A program made the translations under genes and the position numbers. Shown one piece after another: positions 9,473-17,082 of a stretch of 64,000 nt of DNA; the stretch's first letter is position 1, and each line of letters begins with the position of its first letter. The notes beneath the pieces were generated by a model. It made no database searches. It saw only the letters and a program-made list of their open reading frames with translations, and had not been told where the DNA came from. The stretch is from Bordetella genomosp. 11. Lineage in GTDB: Bacteria > Pseudomonadota > Gammaproteobacteria > Burkholderiales > Burkholderiaceae_B. The stretch is from the NCBI RefSeq assembly GCF_002261215.1, contig NZ_NEVS01000004.1, forward strand, positions 2,604,001-2,668,000, written 5' to 3'.

Positions 9473-10495
9473 ATGATGATGCGATACGCCACGGCCGCGG
9501 TTTCCCTTGCATTGCTTGCCGGCGCGCCGCTGGCCGCACGGGCCCAGGGTGCCCCTGAAAAGCCCAAGCTGCACCTGGCGGCCGCCGGTGTCGGCTTTCC
9601 CTATCTGCCTTTCGTCATCGCCAGCAGCCGCGGCTACTTCAAGCAGGCGGGGTTGGACGTCGAAATCGGCGTCTACAGCGGCGGCGCCAAGGCCTTGCAG
9701 GCCTTGCTGGGCGGCAGCGCCGACTTCGTCGCCGGTGCCTACTCGAACACGATCACCATGGCGGTCAAGGGCCAGAAACTGGTGTCCTTCGCCATCCAGG
9801 CGAATTGCCCGGGCTTCGTGTTCGGGGTCACCAAGGCCAGCCATGACAAGATCAAGTCGTATGCCGACCTGAAAGGCAAGCGCATCGGCGTCAGTTCGCC
9901 GGGGTCCAGCTTCCATATGGGCACCAACTATCTGCTGAGCCGGGCCGGTGTGAAACCAGATGAAGTGTCCATCATCGGCGTCGGATCGTCTTCCGGCGCG
10001 GTGGCCGCCGCGCGTAGCGGGCAGGTGGATGCCATGATGTCCAACGATCCGGTGGCGACCATCCTGCAGGACAGCGGCGATCTGTTCCCGCTGGCGGCGA
10101 TGCGCAGCCCCGAGGCGACGCGCCAGGCCTTGGGCGGCAACTATCCGGAAGCCGCGGTGTATTCCACCAAGGCCTTCGTCGACAAGTACCCCAACACAGT
10201 CCAGGCCATCGCCACCGCCATCGTGCATGCGGAGCAATGGCTGGCGCAGGCCACGCCGGAGCAGGTTGCCGCGGCCGTGCCGCCGGAGTACGCGCTGGCC
10301 GACAAGGAAGTGTTCGCGCAGGCCTTCACCAATATGCGCGCCTGCCTGTCGCACGACGGTGTGATGACCGACGAGGCCGCCAAGACCGTGCGCAACGTAT
10401 TGGCCGCCTTCGACCCGCAGATCGCGGCGGCCAAGATCGACCTGGACGCGACCTACGACAACCGTTATGTCCAGAAGGTACCCAAACAGCAATGA
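9473..10495 (+). CDS. NitT/TauT-type ABC transporter substrate-binding protein (second copy)
   Basis: A second periplasmic receptor, also 340 aa, with a Sec signal peptide ending near AARAQG and the same landmarks as the first copy: YLPFVIASSRGYF, GAYSNTITMAVKGQK, DLKGKRIGVSSPGSS and a C-terminal TYDNRYV. Its ATG at 9473 follows GAGGAGAA. No second ATPase or permease accompanies it, so both receptors probably feed the one importer encoded at 6027-7686, perhaps with different ligands. It overlaps the SMP-30 gene by ATGA. Confidence 0.88.
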   Translation: MMMRYATAAVSLALLAGAPLAARAQGAPEKPKLHLAAAGVGFPYLPFVIASSRGYFKQAGLDVEIGVYSGGAKALQALLGGSADFVAGAYSNTITMAVKGQKLVSFAIQANCPGFVFGVTKASHDKIKSYADLKGKRIGVSSPGSSFHMGTNYLLSRAGVKPDEVSIIGVGSSSGAVAAARSGQVDAMMSNDPVATILQDSGDLFPLAAMRSPEATRQALGGNYPEAAVYSTKAFVDKYPNTVQAIATAIVHAEQWLAQATPEQVAAAVPPEYALADKEVFAQAFTNMRACLSHDGVMTDEAAKTVRNVLAAFDPQIAAAKIDLDATYDNRYVQKVPKQQ

Positions 10496-11430
10496 ACCCC
10501 GACACAGCGATGCAGGATTTCAAGGTCCTGGCGACCGGACTGCTTTTTCCGGAGGGGCCGGTGGCGCGCGACGACGGCTCGGTCGTGCTGGTGGAGATCC
10601 AGCGCGAAACGATCAGCCGCGTCGCGCCGGACGGCGGCGTGGAAGTGCTGGTCGAAACAGGCGGCGGACCCAACGGCCTGGCCGTCGGGCCGGATGGCGC
10701 CTTCTACGTGGCCAATAACGGCGGCTTCCTGTTCCAGACGATCGCCGGCTACAACCGCACGCGCGCCGGTATGCATCCGGACTACACCAGCGGCCGCATC
10801 GAACGTTACGACCCGCGCACCGGCGAGCTGCGCATGCTGTACGACCGCTGCGGCGACGCGCCGCTGTGCGGACCGAACGATCTGGTCTTCGACAGCCAGG
10901 GCGGTTTCTATTTCACCGACTTCGGCAAGAACCGCAAGCGGGATCGTGACCACGCCGGCCTGTACTACGCCCTGGCGGACGGATCGATGATCGTCGAAGT
11001 CGCGTATCCGCTGACCACGGCCAATGGCGTCGGCCTGTCGCCGGACGAAAAGGTGGTGTACGTATCCGAAACCGAAACCGGCCGCGTCTGGGCCTTCGAC
11101 CTGGACGCGCCGGGCAGGCCGCGCAAGCACCCCTTCCCTTCGCCCAACGGCGGCCGCCTGATATGCACGCTGCCGGGCTACCAGCGGCTGGACAGCATGG
11201 CGGTGGACGTGCACGGCAACATCTGCGTGGGCACCTTGATTACCGGCTGCATCACGGTGATCGCGCCATCCGGAGAAATCCTGCGGCAGGTGATGCTGCC
11301 GGATCCCATGGTCACCAATATCTGCTTCGGCGGGCCAGACCGCAGGACGGCCTACATCACCCTGTCTGGAACCGGCCAGTTGATCTCCATGCCCTGGCCG
11401 GACCAGGGCATGGCCCTGCCTTATGGCTGA
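10492..11430 (+). CDS. SMP-30/gluconolactonase family lactonase
   Basis: This family forms six-bladed beta-propellers that open sugar lactones using a divalent metal. The 312-aa product shows the entrance Glu in FPEGPVARDDG, repeated propeller strands (GGGPNGLAVGPDG, CGPNDLVFDSQGGFYFTDFG, ANGVGLSPDEKVVYVSE), and the Asn/Asp metal ligands within them. It has no signal peptide, so it is cytoplasmic. The ATG overlaps the receptor stop (ATGA); an ATG at 10510 is possible. As last gene of the operon it suggests a lactone intermediate or substrate. Its end overlaps that of the convergent LysR gene by 10 nt. Confidence 0.86.
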   Translation: MNPDTAMQDFKVLATGLLFPEGPVARDDGSVVLVEIQRETISRVAPDGGVEVLVETGGGPNGLAVGPDGAFYVANNGGFLFQTIAGYNRTRAGMHPDYTSGRIERYDPRTGELRMLYDRCGDAPLCGPNDLVFDSQGGFYFTDFGKNRKRDRDHAGLYYALADGSMIVEVAYPLTTANGVGLSPDEKVVYVSETETGRVWAFDLDAPGRPRKHPFPSPNGGRLICTLPGYQRLDSMAVDVHGNICVGTLITGCITVIAPSGEILRQVMLPDPMVTNICFGGPDRRTAYITLSGTGQLISMPWPDQGMALPYG

Positions 11431-12335
11431 CGACGCTTCGCCTGGCCTTCGCTATGTTCGCCCAGGTGCTTGAGCAGCAGCTGCACCGGGGCCGGCAGGG
11501 ACTCCGCATCGCGCACGCAGATCTTCCAGTGGCGCATGGCCCAGTCCTCGTCCAGGGGAACAGCGACCAGCGGCCCGGAGGCCACATAGCGCGCCGCGTG
11601 GTGTTCCGATACCAGCGCGATACCCAACCCGGCTTCGACCATGCTGCGCGCCGGCTCGAAACCGTTGACGCGGATGCGAAAGCGCAAGGGAAAGTCCAGA
11701 TCGGCGGCGGCGCGCAACACCAGGGAATTCAGGTAGCTACCCGGTTGCGGCCCTACCAGCTCATGTTCGGCGACCTGCCGGAAAGTCACCTTGCGCGCCT
11801 TGGCCAGCACGTGGTCCGAAGTCATTATGACGACGAGTCGGTCGCTATGGTACGGATAGACGCGCAGGCCGGGCACCAGTGCGTTGCCGCCGAAAATACC
11901 GATATCGGCCGCGTTTTCCGCGACCGCGCGCACCACTTCGGGGCTAAGGCTTTCCTGCAGGTCGATACGCAAGGCAGGATGCAGCGCCAGGAAGTCGCGG
12001 ATATCGTTCGCCAGATACTGGACGATGGTCGACAGGCTGGCATGCAGCCGTATCTGGCCGCGCAGGCCTTCGGCATGGTCGAACAGTTCGCTTTCCATCT
12101 GCGCCAGGTCGCGCAGGATGACGCGCGCGTGGTTAAGCAGCGAATGCGCGGCCGGCGTCAATTCCAGGCCCTTGTTGCTGCGCAGGAAAAGCGGCGTATG
12201 CAGCATGTCCTCCATCTGGGAGATGCGCTTGCTGACCGCGGACGGCGCGATGCTCTCGGCATCGGCCGCGCGTGAAATATTCAAGTGCTCGCAAACCGCG
12301 ACGAACAGTTTGAGCGACAACAGGTCGAACCGCAT
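11421..12335 (-). CDS. LysR-family transcriptional regulator
   Basis: A 304-aa LysR regulator with the N-terminal winged helix-turn-helix (LKLFVAVCEHLNISRAAD, then SAVSKRISQMEDML) and a C-terminal substrate-binding domain (LADIG-like AENAADIGIFGG). I chose the ATG at 12333-12335, which follows GGAGGAGG and starts the family homology. It converges on the lactonase gene rather than diverging from the operon promoter, so control of the 5008-11430 operon is only an inference. No other specific regulator is near that operon. Confidence 0.88.
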   Translation of the reverse strand: MRFDLLSLKLFVAVCEHLNISRAADAESIAPSAVSKRISQMEDMLHTPLFLRSNKGLELTPAAHSLLNHARVILRDLAQMESELFDHAEGLRGQIRLHASLSTIVQYLANDIRDFLALHPALRIDLQESLSPEVVRAVAENAADIGIFGGNALVPGLRVYPYHSDRLVVIMTSDHVLAKARKVTFRQVAEHELVGPQPGSYLNSLVLRAAADLDFPLRFRIRVNGFEPARSMVEAGLGIALVSEHHAARYVASGPLVAVPLDEDWAMRHWKICVRDAESLPAPVQLLLKHLGEHSEGQAKRRQP

Positions 12336-12708
12336 CAGCCTCCTCCAGAGCCGGGACGCGCCGACGCCCACGGATAGCCGGCATGGTGCCGGGCCCCGCC
12401 GGTAGTTCTTGCACGGGCGTGTAATCCTGGCGGCACCTGCGGCCGCGGGGCCCGGCTTCCCGGGACGCGGGGGCCGCCGGACCGGCCGGCGACGGCCGCC
12501 ACATGGCGTCAGCACTATACAACGCGAGGCGGGAATGGTATTCCAACGTCCGGGAGTAGTCGCTGACCATAGGACGGCTGAGACGCGGCCGTCGACACGA
12601 CCCTACGGATAAGAGCGCCATCCCTGTGCATTCCCCCCTGGAGAAAGCGGGAGTGGCGGCGCGCGGTTTGCTGCCGCACCCGGTTTCTACCGTCCACGGA
12701 GTCGCGCC
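12336..12708. other. Intergenic region between lysR and a small gene
   Basis: About 370 nt upstream of two divergent genes. Frames here are short, Arg-rich and unsupported. It contains a TAGTCGC heptamer at 12557-12563 that also occurs in the inverted repeat before the first receptor gene. I see no other convincing promoter or repeat. Confidence 0.4.
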
Positions 12709-12960
12709 ATGGAGCAGCATGAGCTATACATTGATCTGCGCAAGACAGACCTGCTGATAGCCGAATGCCGCCATCAGCTGGAGTGCCAGTACCGGTTGAT
12801 CGCCAGCCTGAAGCTGCAACGCGCTTTGGCGTGGCGCGAAAAACTGCAAGCGCGGGCGATGGAAAAGAAGATATCGGCGCTGTGCCTGCATCGCGACGCG
12901 CTGATCCGCGCGGCCGCCGCGACGCAGCGGCACATGGCGGACGGATCCGCGCGGGAATGA
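12709..12960 (+). CDS. Small hypothetical protein, probably helical
   Basis: An 83-aa unrecognised product with alternating charged and hydrophobic residues (DLRKTDLLIAECRHQLECQYR, given here as DLRKTDLLIAECRHQ and LECQYR, and LQRALAWREKLQARAMEKK). This predicts a long alpha-helix or coiled coil. It has two Cys residues in the middle and no signal peptide. GGAG precedes the ATG at a slightly long distance. It ends 6 nt before the convergent MFS gene stop. The composition looks protein-coding, but I know no family for it. Confidence 0.55.
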   Translation: MEQHELYIDLRKTDLLIAECRHQLECQYRLIASLKLQRALAWREKLQARAMEKKISALCLHRDALIRAAAATQRHMADGSARE

Positions 12961-12965
12961 TGGAT

Positions 12966-14177
12966 TCAGCAGGCCTGCCGGCTCGGCACACCGGTCAACG
13001 CCCTGGCGCGGCGACGCTGCAGCGTCACGGCGATCAGCCACAAGGGCATGCTGGCGATGGCCAGCATGCTGCCCACCCATCCGGTCGATGTCCATCCATA
13101 GCCCGCCGCGATCGCCAGGCCGCCCAGGAAGGGACCCAGCGCGTTCGCGGTATTGAAGGCGGAATGATTCAAGGCGGCCGCCAGTCCCTGGGCATCTTCG
13201 GCCACGTCCATCAAACGCGTCTGCAAGACCGTCGCCAGCGCGCCGCCGAGTCCGATCAGAAAGACACTCAGCATGATCAGCCACAGGTTAGCCGCCATCA
13301 GCGGAAACAGCGCCAGCACCGCGGCGGTCCATAACAGCAACAGCCCGGCGGTGCGCATGATGGCACGATCGGCATAGAGCGGAATCACCATGTTGCCTAC
13401 CGTCAGCCCCACGCCGAAGACGCTCAGGACCAGCGGCGCGGCGGCGGCCGACACATGGGTCACGGCAGCGAGCGTATCGGCCAGATAGGTGTACACGGCG
13501 AACAAACCGCCGAAGCCGACCGCACCGATGCCCAGCGTCAGCCAGACCTGCGAACGCCGTAGCGCGCTGAGTTCGCGCAAGGGACTGGACGCCGGATCGG
13601 CGGGCGTGTTCGGGGCGAACAGGCGCACACTGGTCATGGTCAACACCGCCAGCAGCGAGACCAGCGCGAAACTCCAGCGCCAGCCCACGGCCTGCCCCAG
13701 CCAGTTGGCAAGCGGCACGCCGACGATGGTGGCGAAGGTCAGTCCCAGGAAGACCCGCCCGACCGCCACCGTGCGGCGGTTCGCCGGCACCAGCGAACTC
13801 GCGACCAGCGAGGCGATGCCGAAATACGCGCCGTGCGGCAAGCCGCTGAGGAAACGCGCGGCCAGCATCGCATGGTAGTTGGGCGCCACGGCGCTCAAGC
13901 CGTTGCCGATGGCGAACAGGGCCATCAACAGGATCAGCAGCGTGCGCCGCGGCAATTTGGCGCCCAGCACCGCGAGCACGGGCGCGCCGACCACGACGCC
14001 CAGGGCATAGGCGCTGATGACGTGTCCGGCCGTCGGCGCATCGATATGCAGGCTGTCGGCGAACGACGGCAACAGGCTCATGGTGGCGAACTCGGTCGTC
14101 CCGATCGCGAAACTGCCCACGGCAAGGGCGAGAAGAACGAGGCCGAGCCGGTGAGGCACGGCGGGCTGGTCGGTCAT
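12966..14177 (-). CDS. MFS drug/sugar exporter, DHA1 (AraJ/YdhP-like) type
   Basis: A 403-aa protein with 12 predicted membrane segments. The N-terminal pattern SFAIGTTEFATMSLLP and the later ISAYALGVVVGAPVLA with LGAKLPRRTLL (MFS loop 2-3 motif) are typical of the DHA1 group that includes AraJ, YdhP and chloramphenicol-resistance proteins. It is probably a proton-driven exporter in the inner membrane. The substrate cannot be read from the sequence. It has no co-directional neighbour and no adjacent regulator. Confidence 0.86.
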   Translation of the reverse strand: MTDQPAVPHRLGLVLLALAVGSFAIGTTEFATMSLLPSFADSLHIDAPTAGHVISAYALGVVVGAPVLAVLGAKLPRRTLLILLMALFAIGNGLSAVAPNYHAMLAARFLSGLPHGAYFGIASLVASSLVPANRRTVAVGRVFLGLTFATIVGVPLANWLGQAVGWRWSFALVSLLAVLTMTSVRLFAPNTPADPASSPLRELSALRRSQVWLTLGIGAVGFGGLFAVYTYLADTLAAVTHVSAAAAPLVLSVFGVGLTVGNMVIPLYADRAIMRTAGLLLLWTAAVLALFPLMAANLWLIMLSVFLIGLGGALATVLQTRLMDVAEDAQGLAAALNHSAFNTANALGPFLGGLAIAAGYGWTSTGWVGSMLAIASMPLWLIAVTLQRRRARALTGVPSRQAC

Positions 14178-14378
14178 GGGGTGTCCAGAAGTGCAATGAT
14201 GAAAATGCTGCGGTGCAGCGCGCTATTGTACGCACGGCCGATGCCCACGAGGCAACGACGCCTGGTCCAGGTTGTGCCGAATCGCGCGCGCTCGCAGAGC
14301 CGTTGGCGTTGCGGTGCAAGCGCCGCTGTTGCGCTATGCTGGATTCGCCCGCTATACGGACAGTGTCAGGAGGCGCGT

Positions 14379-14561
14379 ATGTATCCCCGCAAATGGTTTC
14401 TTTCCCTGGCAGCCGCATGCATGCTCGGCATGCTGCTGACGGGCTGCGCCAACGATGGGCGCTTCGATCATCCCGGTCCGCCGCACCCCGGCGCCGCCGA
14501 CCCCTGGGCGAGCGATCGCGGCTGGGGACCCGGGCCGAATTATCCGGACACGGGAAGGTGA
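14379..14561 (+). CDS. Small putative lipoprotein
   Basis: A 60-aa product with a type II signal peptide: MYPRKWFLSLAAACMLGMLLTGCAND, split as MYPRKWFLSLAAACM and LGMLLTGC, with the lipobox LTGC at residues 21-24. The mature part is only about 37 residues, rich in Pro, Gly and Asp, and probably disordered. The start has a good AGGAGG site. I do not recognise the family. Residue Ala after the lipobox Cys fits outer-membrane sorting. Confidence 0.7.
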   Translation: MYPRKWFLSLAAACMLGMLLTGCANDGRFDHPGPPHPGAADPWASDRGWGPGPNYPDTGR

Positions 14562-14954
14562 TGATTCCGAAAATCGTCTCGAAGTACGTGTGCCCGAATT
14601 CAGCCACGCCGGATCGTTAAGCCATCGAGCGCGGGAGGCCGACCGGTGCGTATTGACGAGGGCATGCGCGGCGGTCGGAACCAGTGGCTTCGCTTTCACG
14701 ACTTGCGGCACACGTGGGCATCGTGGATCAGTTCCTCGTAACGGCAAAGCGCGCCTTGCGCTGGATTATCCCTGTCCGTCCATATCCTTGGCCTACCTGG
14801 ACATGCCGAAAATTTCGATTATTTGAGCCGGATCTTTTCAGAGATCCTCATCGAGCTCGCAGAATTGACTGTCGTAGCCTCTGCTGGGGCTTAATATCAG
14901 CCCCGACGAATGCCGAAGTGATAAAAAAGCGAAATTCCAGATTGGAGCGACATA
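14562..14954. other. Lower-GC intergenic patch with an integrase relic
   Basis: About 390 nt between the small lipoprotein and a secreted protein. Base composition falls below that of the surroundings, especially after 14800. The only recognisable content is a tyrosine-integrase fragment (14646-14741). No complete gene fits. Confidence 0.5.
14646..14741 (+). pseudogene. Relic of a tyrosine (phage-type) integrase
   Basis: In one frame this reads about 30 codons ending WLRFHDLRHTWASW, then ISSS and a stop. HDLRHTWASW is the conserved H-x-x-R box of phage-type tyrosine recombinases, which holds two catalytic residues. The first catalytic Arg region upstream and the catalytic Tyr region downstream are both missing, so it cannot be functional. 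It appears to be a scar of an integrated element. Confidence 0.7.
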
Positions 14955-15392
14955 ATGAAAATCCATCCCCGTTGTATCAGCAGCCATCTGTACGCCTTGG
15001 CATTTGCTGGATTCACGCTGATGACAATGACGACGGCAGCCCAGGCGGAACCGCACGTCTGTCCTGGCGGCGCGGGAAATGGTGAAGTTTTTCTCGGTAT
15101 GGATCCAGGTGGACCAGGGGTTGCCCCTGCACCTCTTTGTGATTGGGCCAGCCAAGGACCAGCTGCGGCACCCAAACCGCGCCGCGATCCCGAATACTGG
15201 GGAGACCCCAATCGCAAAACGGATCTACCAAAAGGTTGGACCGCCTCCGTAGAGGGGATCGATAAACCTGTGCTTGGAGTTGCTATGGGCAAGGCGAGCC
15301 GAAATGAGGCGATTAAAGCCGCAATGGAGGACTGTCGACGACAAGGAGCCACCCGGTGTGAGCTTCTGGCCGCAACTAACCCAGACGAGTAG
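14955..15392 (+). CDS. Secreted protein of unknown function
   Basis: A 145-aa product with a Sec signal peptide ending AAQA before EPHVCPGG. The middle is Pro/Gly-rich (MDPGGPGVAPAPLCDW). The last 40 residues (VLGVAMGKASRNEAIKAAM, EDCRRQGATRCELLAATN) faintly recall DUF4189-type domains, which carry paired Cys around such a helix. The resemblance is weak. GC content is visibly lower than in flanking operons, and the gene sits between an integrase relic and tRNA-Asn, which suggests acquisition by transfer. Confidence 0.65.
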   Translation: MKIHPRCISSHLYALAFAGFTLMTMTTAAQAEPHVCPGGAGNGEVFLGMDPGGPGVAPAPLCDWASQGPAAAPKPRRDPEYWGDPNRKTDLPKGWTASVEGIDKPVLGVAMGKASRNEAIKAAMEDCRRQGATRCELLAATNPDE

Positions 15393-15471
15393 GCGCGGGA
15401 ATCGCCCCCACCCGAAGCCATACCCGAAGCCATATTCGCGGGTTTGGCCACAGCAGGACGCCCAAAAAGAA

Positions 15472-15495
15472 AAAACCGCCGGCAAGGGCGGTTTT
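15472..15495 (-). terminator. Rho-independent terminator of tRNA-Asn, probably bidirectional
   Basis: AAAACCGCC and GGCGGTTTT form a 9-bp stem around a 6-nt loop. Read on the minus strand the stem is followed by TTTTTTCTTTTT, a strong signal below tRNA-Asn. On the plus strand a shorter T run could end the secreted-protein transcript. Confidence 0.85.
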
Positions 15496-15552
15496 AACTG
15501 GGTCTTACCTGATCGTTTTACCTGATCAACTGCTTGATTCTCTAACCAGATT

Positions 15553-15628
15553 TGGCTCCCCGAGCTGGGCTCGAACCAGCGACCTGCGGATTAACAGTCC
15601 GTCGCTCTACCGACTGAGCTATCGGGGA
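15553..15628 (-). tRNA. tRNA-Asn (GTT)
   Basis: A 76-nt cloverleaf with encoded CCA on the minus strand. The acceptor stem is TCCCCGA/TCGGGGA, the anticodon loop reads CTGTTAA (anticodon GTT), and the T loop is TTCGAGC. Its 3' end faces the lower-GC patch with the integrase relic, the usual geometry for tRNA-targeted integration. I found no repeat of its 3' end on the far side by eye. Confidence 0.96.
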
Positions 15629-15693
15629 TCTGTTAGAGAAGCGAGACTATATCATGATTTTTTTGGGCAGTGCAAATCCCGCTTCTCTCGTCA

Positions 15694-17022
15694 TTATGCG
15701 CGCGGCGCGTCGCGCTTGACCTTGATAAAAAACAGCACCAGCAAGGCCGCGCAGAGCTCCATCAGGCCGACGCTATACAGGCCCGAAGCGAGGCTGCCGG
15801 TCTTGTCCTTGAGCCAGCCCATCAGGTACGGCGCGGCGAAGCCGGCAAGGTTGCCGACGGAGTTGATCAGCGCGATGCCGCCCGCCGCGGCGGTGCCGGT
15901 CAGGAAAGCCGCAGGCAGCGACCAGAACACCGGGAAGGCGGCCAGGATGCCGATGGCGGCGAACGAGAGCGCATACATCGCCGCGACCGGGCTGCCCAGG
16001 AAATAGCCCGTCAATACCAGGCCGATGGCGGCGGCCAGGCTGGCCAGCACGCTATGCATGCGGCGTTCGCCGGTGCGATCGGAATGGATGCCGTTCATCA
16101 CCATGGCGACGGTGCCCAGGATGAAGGGAATCGCCGATACCAGGCCGATGTGGAAGTTGCCCTGCACGCCCAGTTCCTTGATGATGGACGGCGTCCAGAA
16201 CGCGATGGTGGCATTGCCGCTGACGATGCAGAAATAGATCAGCGCGCACAGCCATACCCGCCCGTTGAAGGCTTCGCGCAGCGACGAATGCTTGGCCGGG
16301 TCGCGCCGGTCCGCCTCCAGGTCGCGCGCCACGATCGCGCGTTCGCTGTCATTCAGCCACTTGGCGTCGGCGGGCTTTTCGGGCAACCAGGCCAGCACGG
16401 CGAAACCGGCCAGCACGGACGGAATGCCTTCGATCAGGAATAGCCATTGCCAGTTGGCCAATCCTTCGACACTGGACATGGCGCTCATGATGAAGCCGGC
16501 GATCGGGCCGCCGACCACGCCCGCGATGGCGAACGAGGTCATGAAATAGCCGTTGATCCGGGCGCGGCGATCCGACGGGAACCAGTACGTCAGGTACAGC
16601 ACCACGCCGGGAAAGAAGCCGGCCTCGAATACGCCCAGCAGGAAGCGCATCACGTAGAACTGCATGGGCGTCTTGACGAAGATCATCGCCATGGAAGCCA
16701 GCCCCCACAGGATGGTGATGCGCGCCAGGGTGCGGCGCGCGCCGATTTTCTCCAGCAGCAGATTGCTGGGCACTTCGAACAGGAAGTAGCCGATGAAGAA
16801 AATGCCGGCGCCCAGGCCATAGACCGTCTCGCTGAACTGCAGATCCTGCAGCATCTGCAGCTTGGCGAAGCCGATGTTGACGCGGTCTATCCACGCCAGC
16901 ACGAACAGGAAAACCAGGAAGGGGATCAGGCGCGTGGCGATCTTTCGATACGCGAGCGTGCGCTCCGCCGGGAACGGCGCGTGGGAGGCCCCACCCGGCG
17001 CCGGGGTAACGGTGGACGACAT
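15694..17022 (-). CDS. MFS transporter, anion:cation symporter (GudP/phthalate) type
   Basis: A 442-aa inner-membrane protein with 12 predicted segments. FLVFLFVLAWIDRVNIGFAKL followed by YGLGAGIFFIGYFLFEVPSN is the signature of the ACS group that imports organic anions such as glucarate, galactonate, phthalate or pantothenate with protons. (The first run is given as FLVFLFVLAWIDRVN plus IGFAKL.) It is the last gene of a four-gene minus-strand run GntR-DUF2848-amidase-MFS. It probably brings in the amide or acid those enzymes process. Confidence 0.88.
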   Translation of the reverse strand: MSSTVTPAPGGASHAPFPAERTLAYRKIATRLIPFLVFLFVLAWIDRVNIGFAKLQMLQDLQFSETVYGLGAGIFFIGYFLFEVPSNLLLEKIGARRTLARITILWGLASMAMIFVKTPMQFYVMRFLLGVFEAGFFPGVVLYLTYWFPSDRRARINGYFMTSFAIAGVVGGPIAGFIMSAMSSVEGLANWQWLFLIEGIPSVLAGFAVLAWLPEKPADAKWLNDSERAIVARDLEADRRDPAKHSSLREAFNGRVWLCALIYFCIVSGNATIAFWTPSIIKELGVQGNFHIGLVSAIPFILGTVAMVMNGIHSDRTGERRMHSVLASLAAAIGLVLTGYFLGSPVAAMYALSFAAIGILAAFPVFWSLPAAFLTGTAAAGGIALINSVGNLAGFAAPYLMGWLKDKTGSLASGLYSVGLMELCAALLVLFFIKVKRDAPRA

Positions 17023-17082
17023 GGAAATGCTCCGTGGATGAACGAGTGGATAGCCCCGCCCCGCGGCGGGGATGATGTTGAT

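Noticed and set aside
9236..10492. A 418-codon minus-strand frame opposite the second receptor
   Set aside because: Antisense shadow; the plus strand encodes an obvious paralogue of the first receptor.
14646..14741. An active integrase or intact prophage
   Set aside because: Only the H-x-x-R box survives, with a stop soon after; no other phage genes, att repeat or flanking element is visible.
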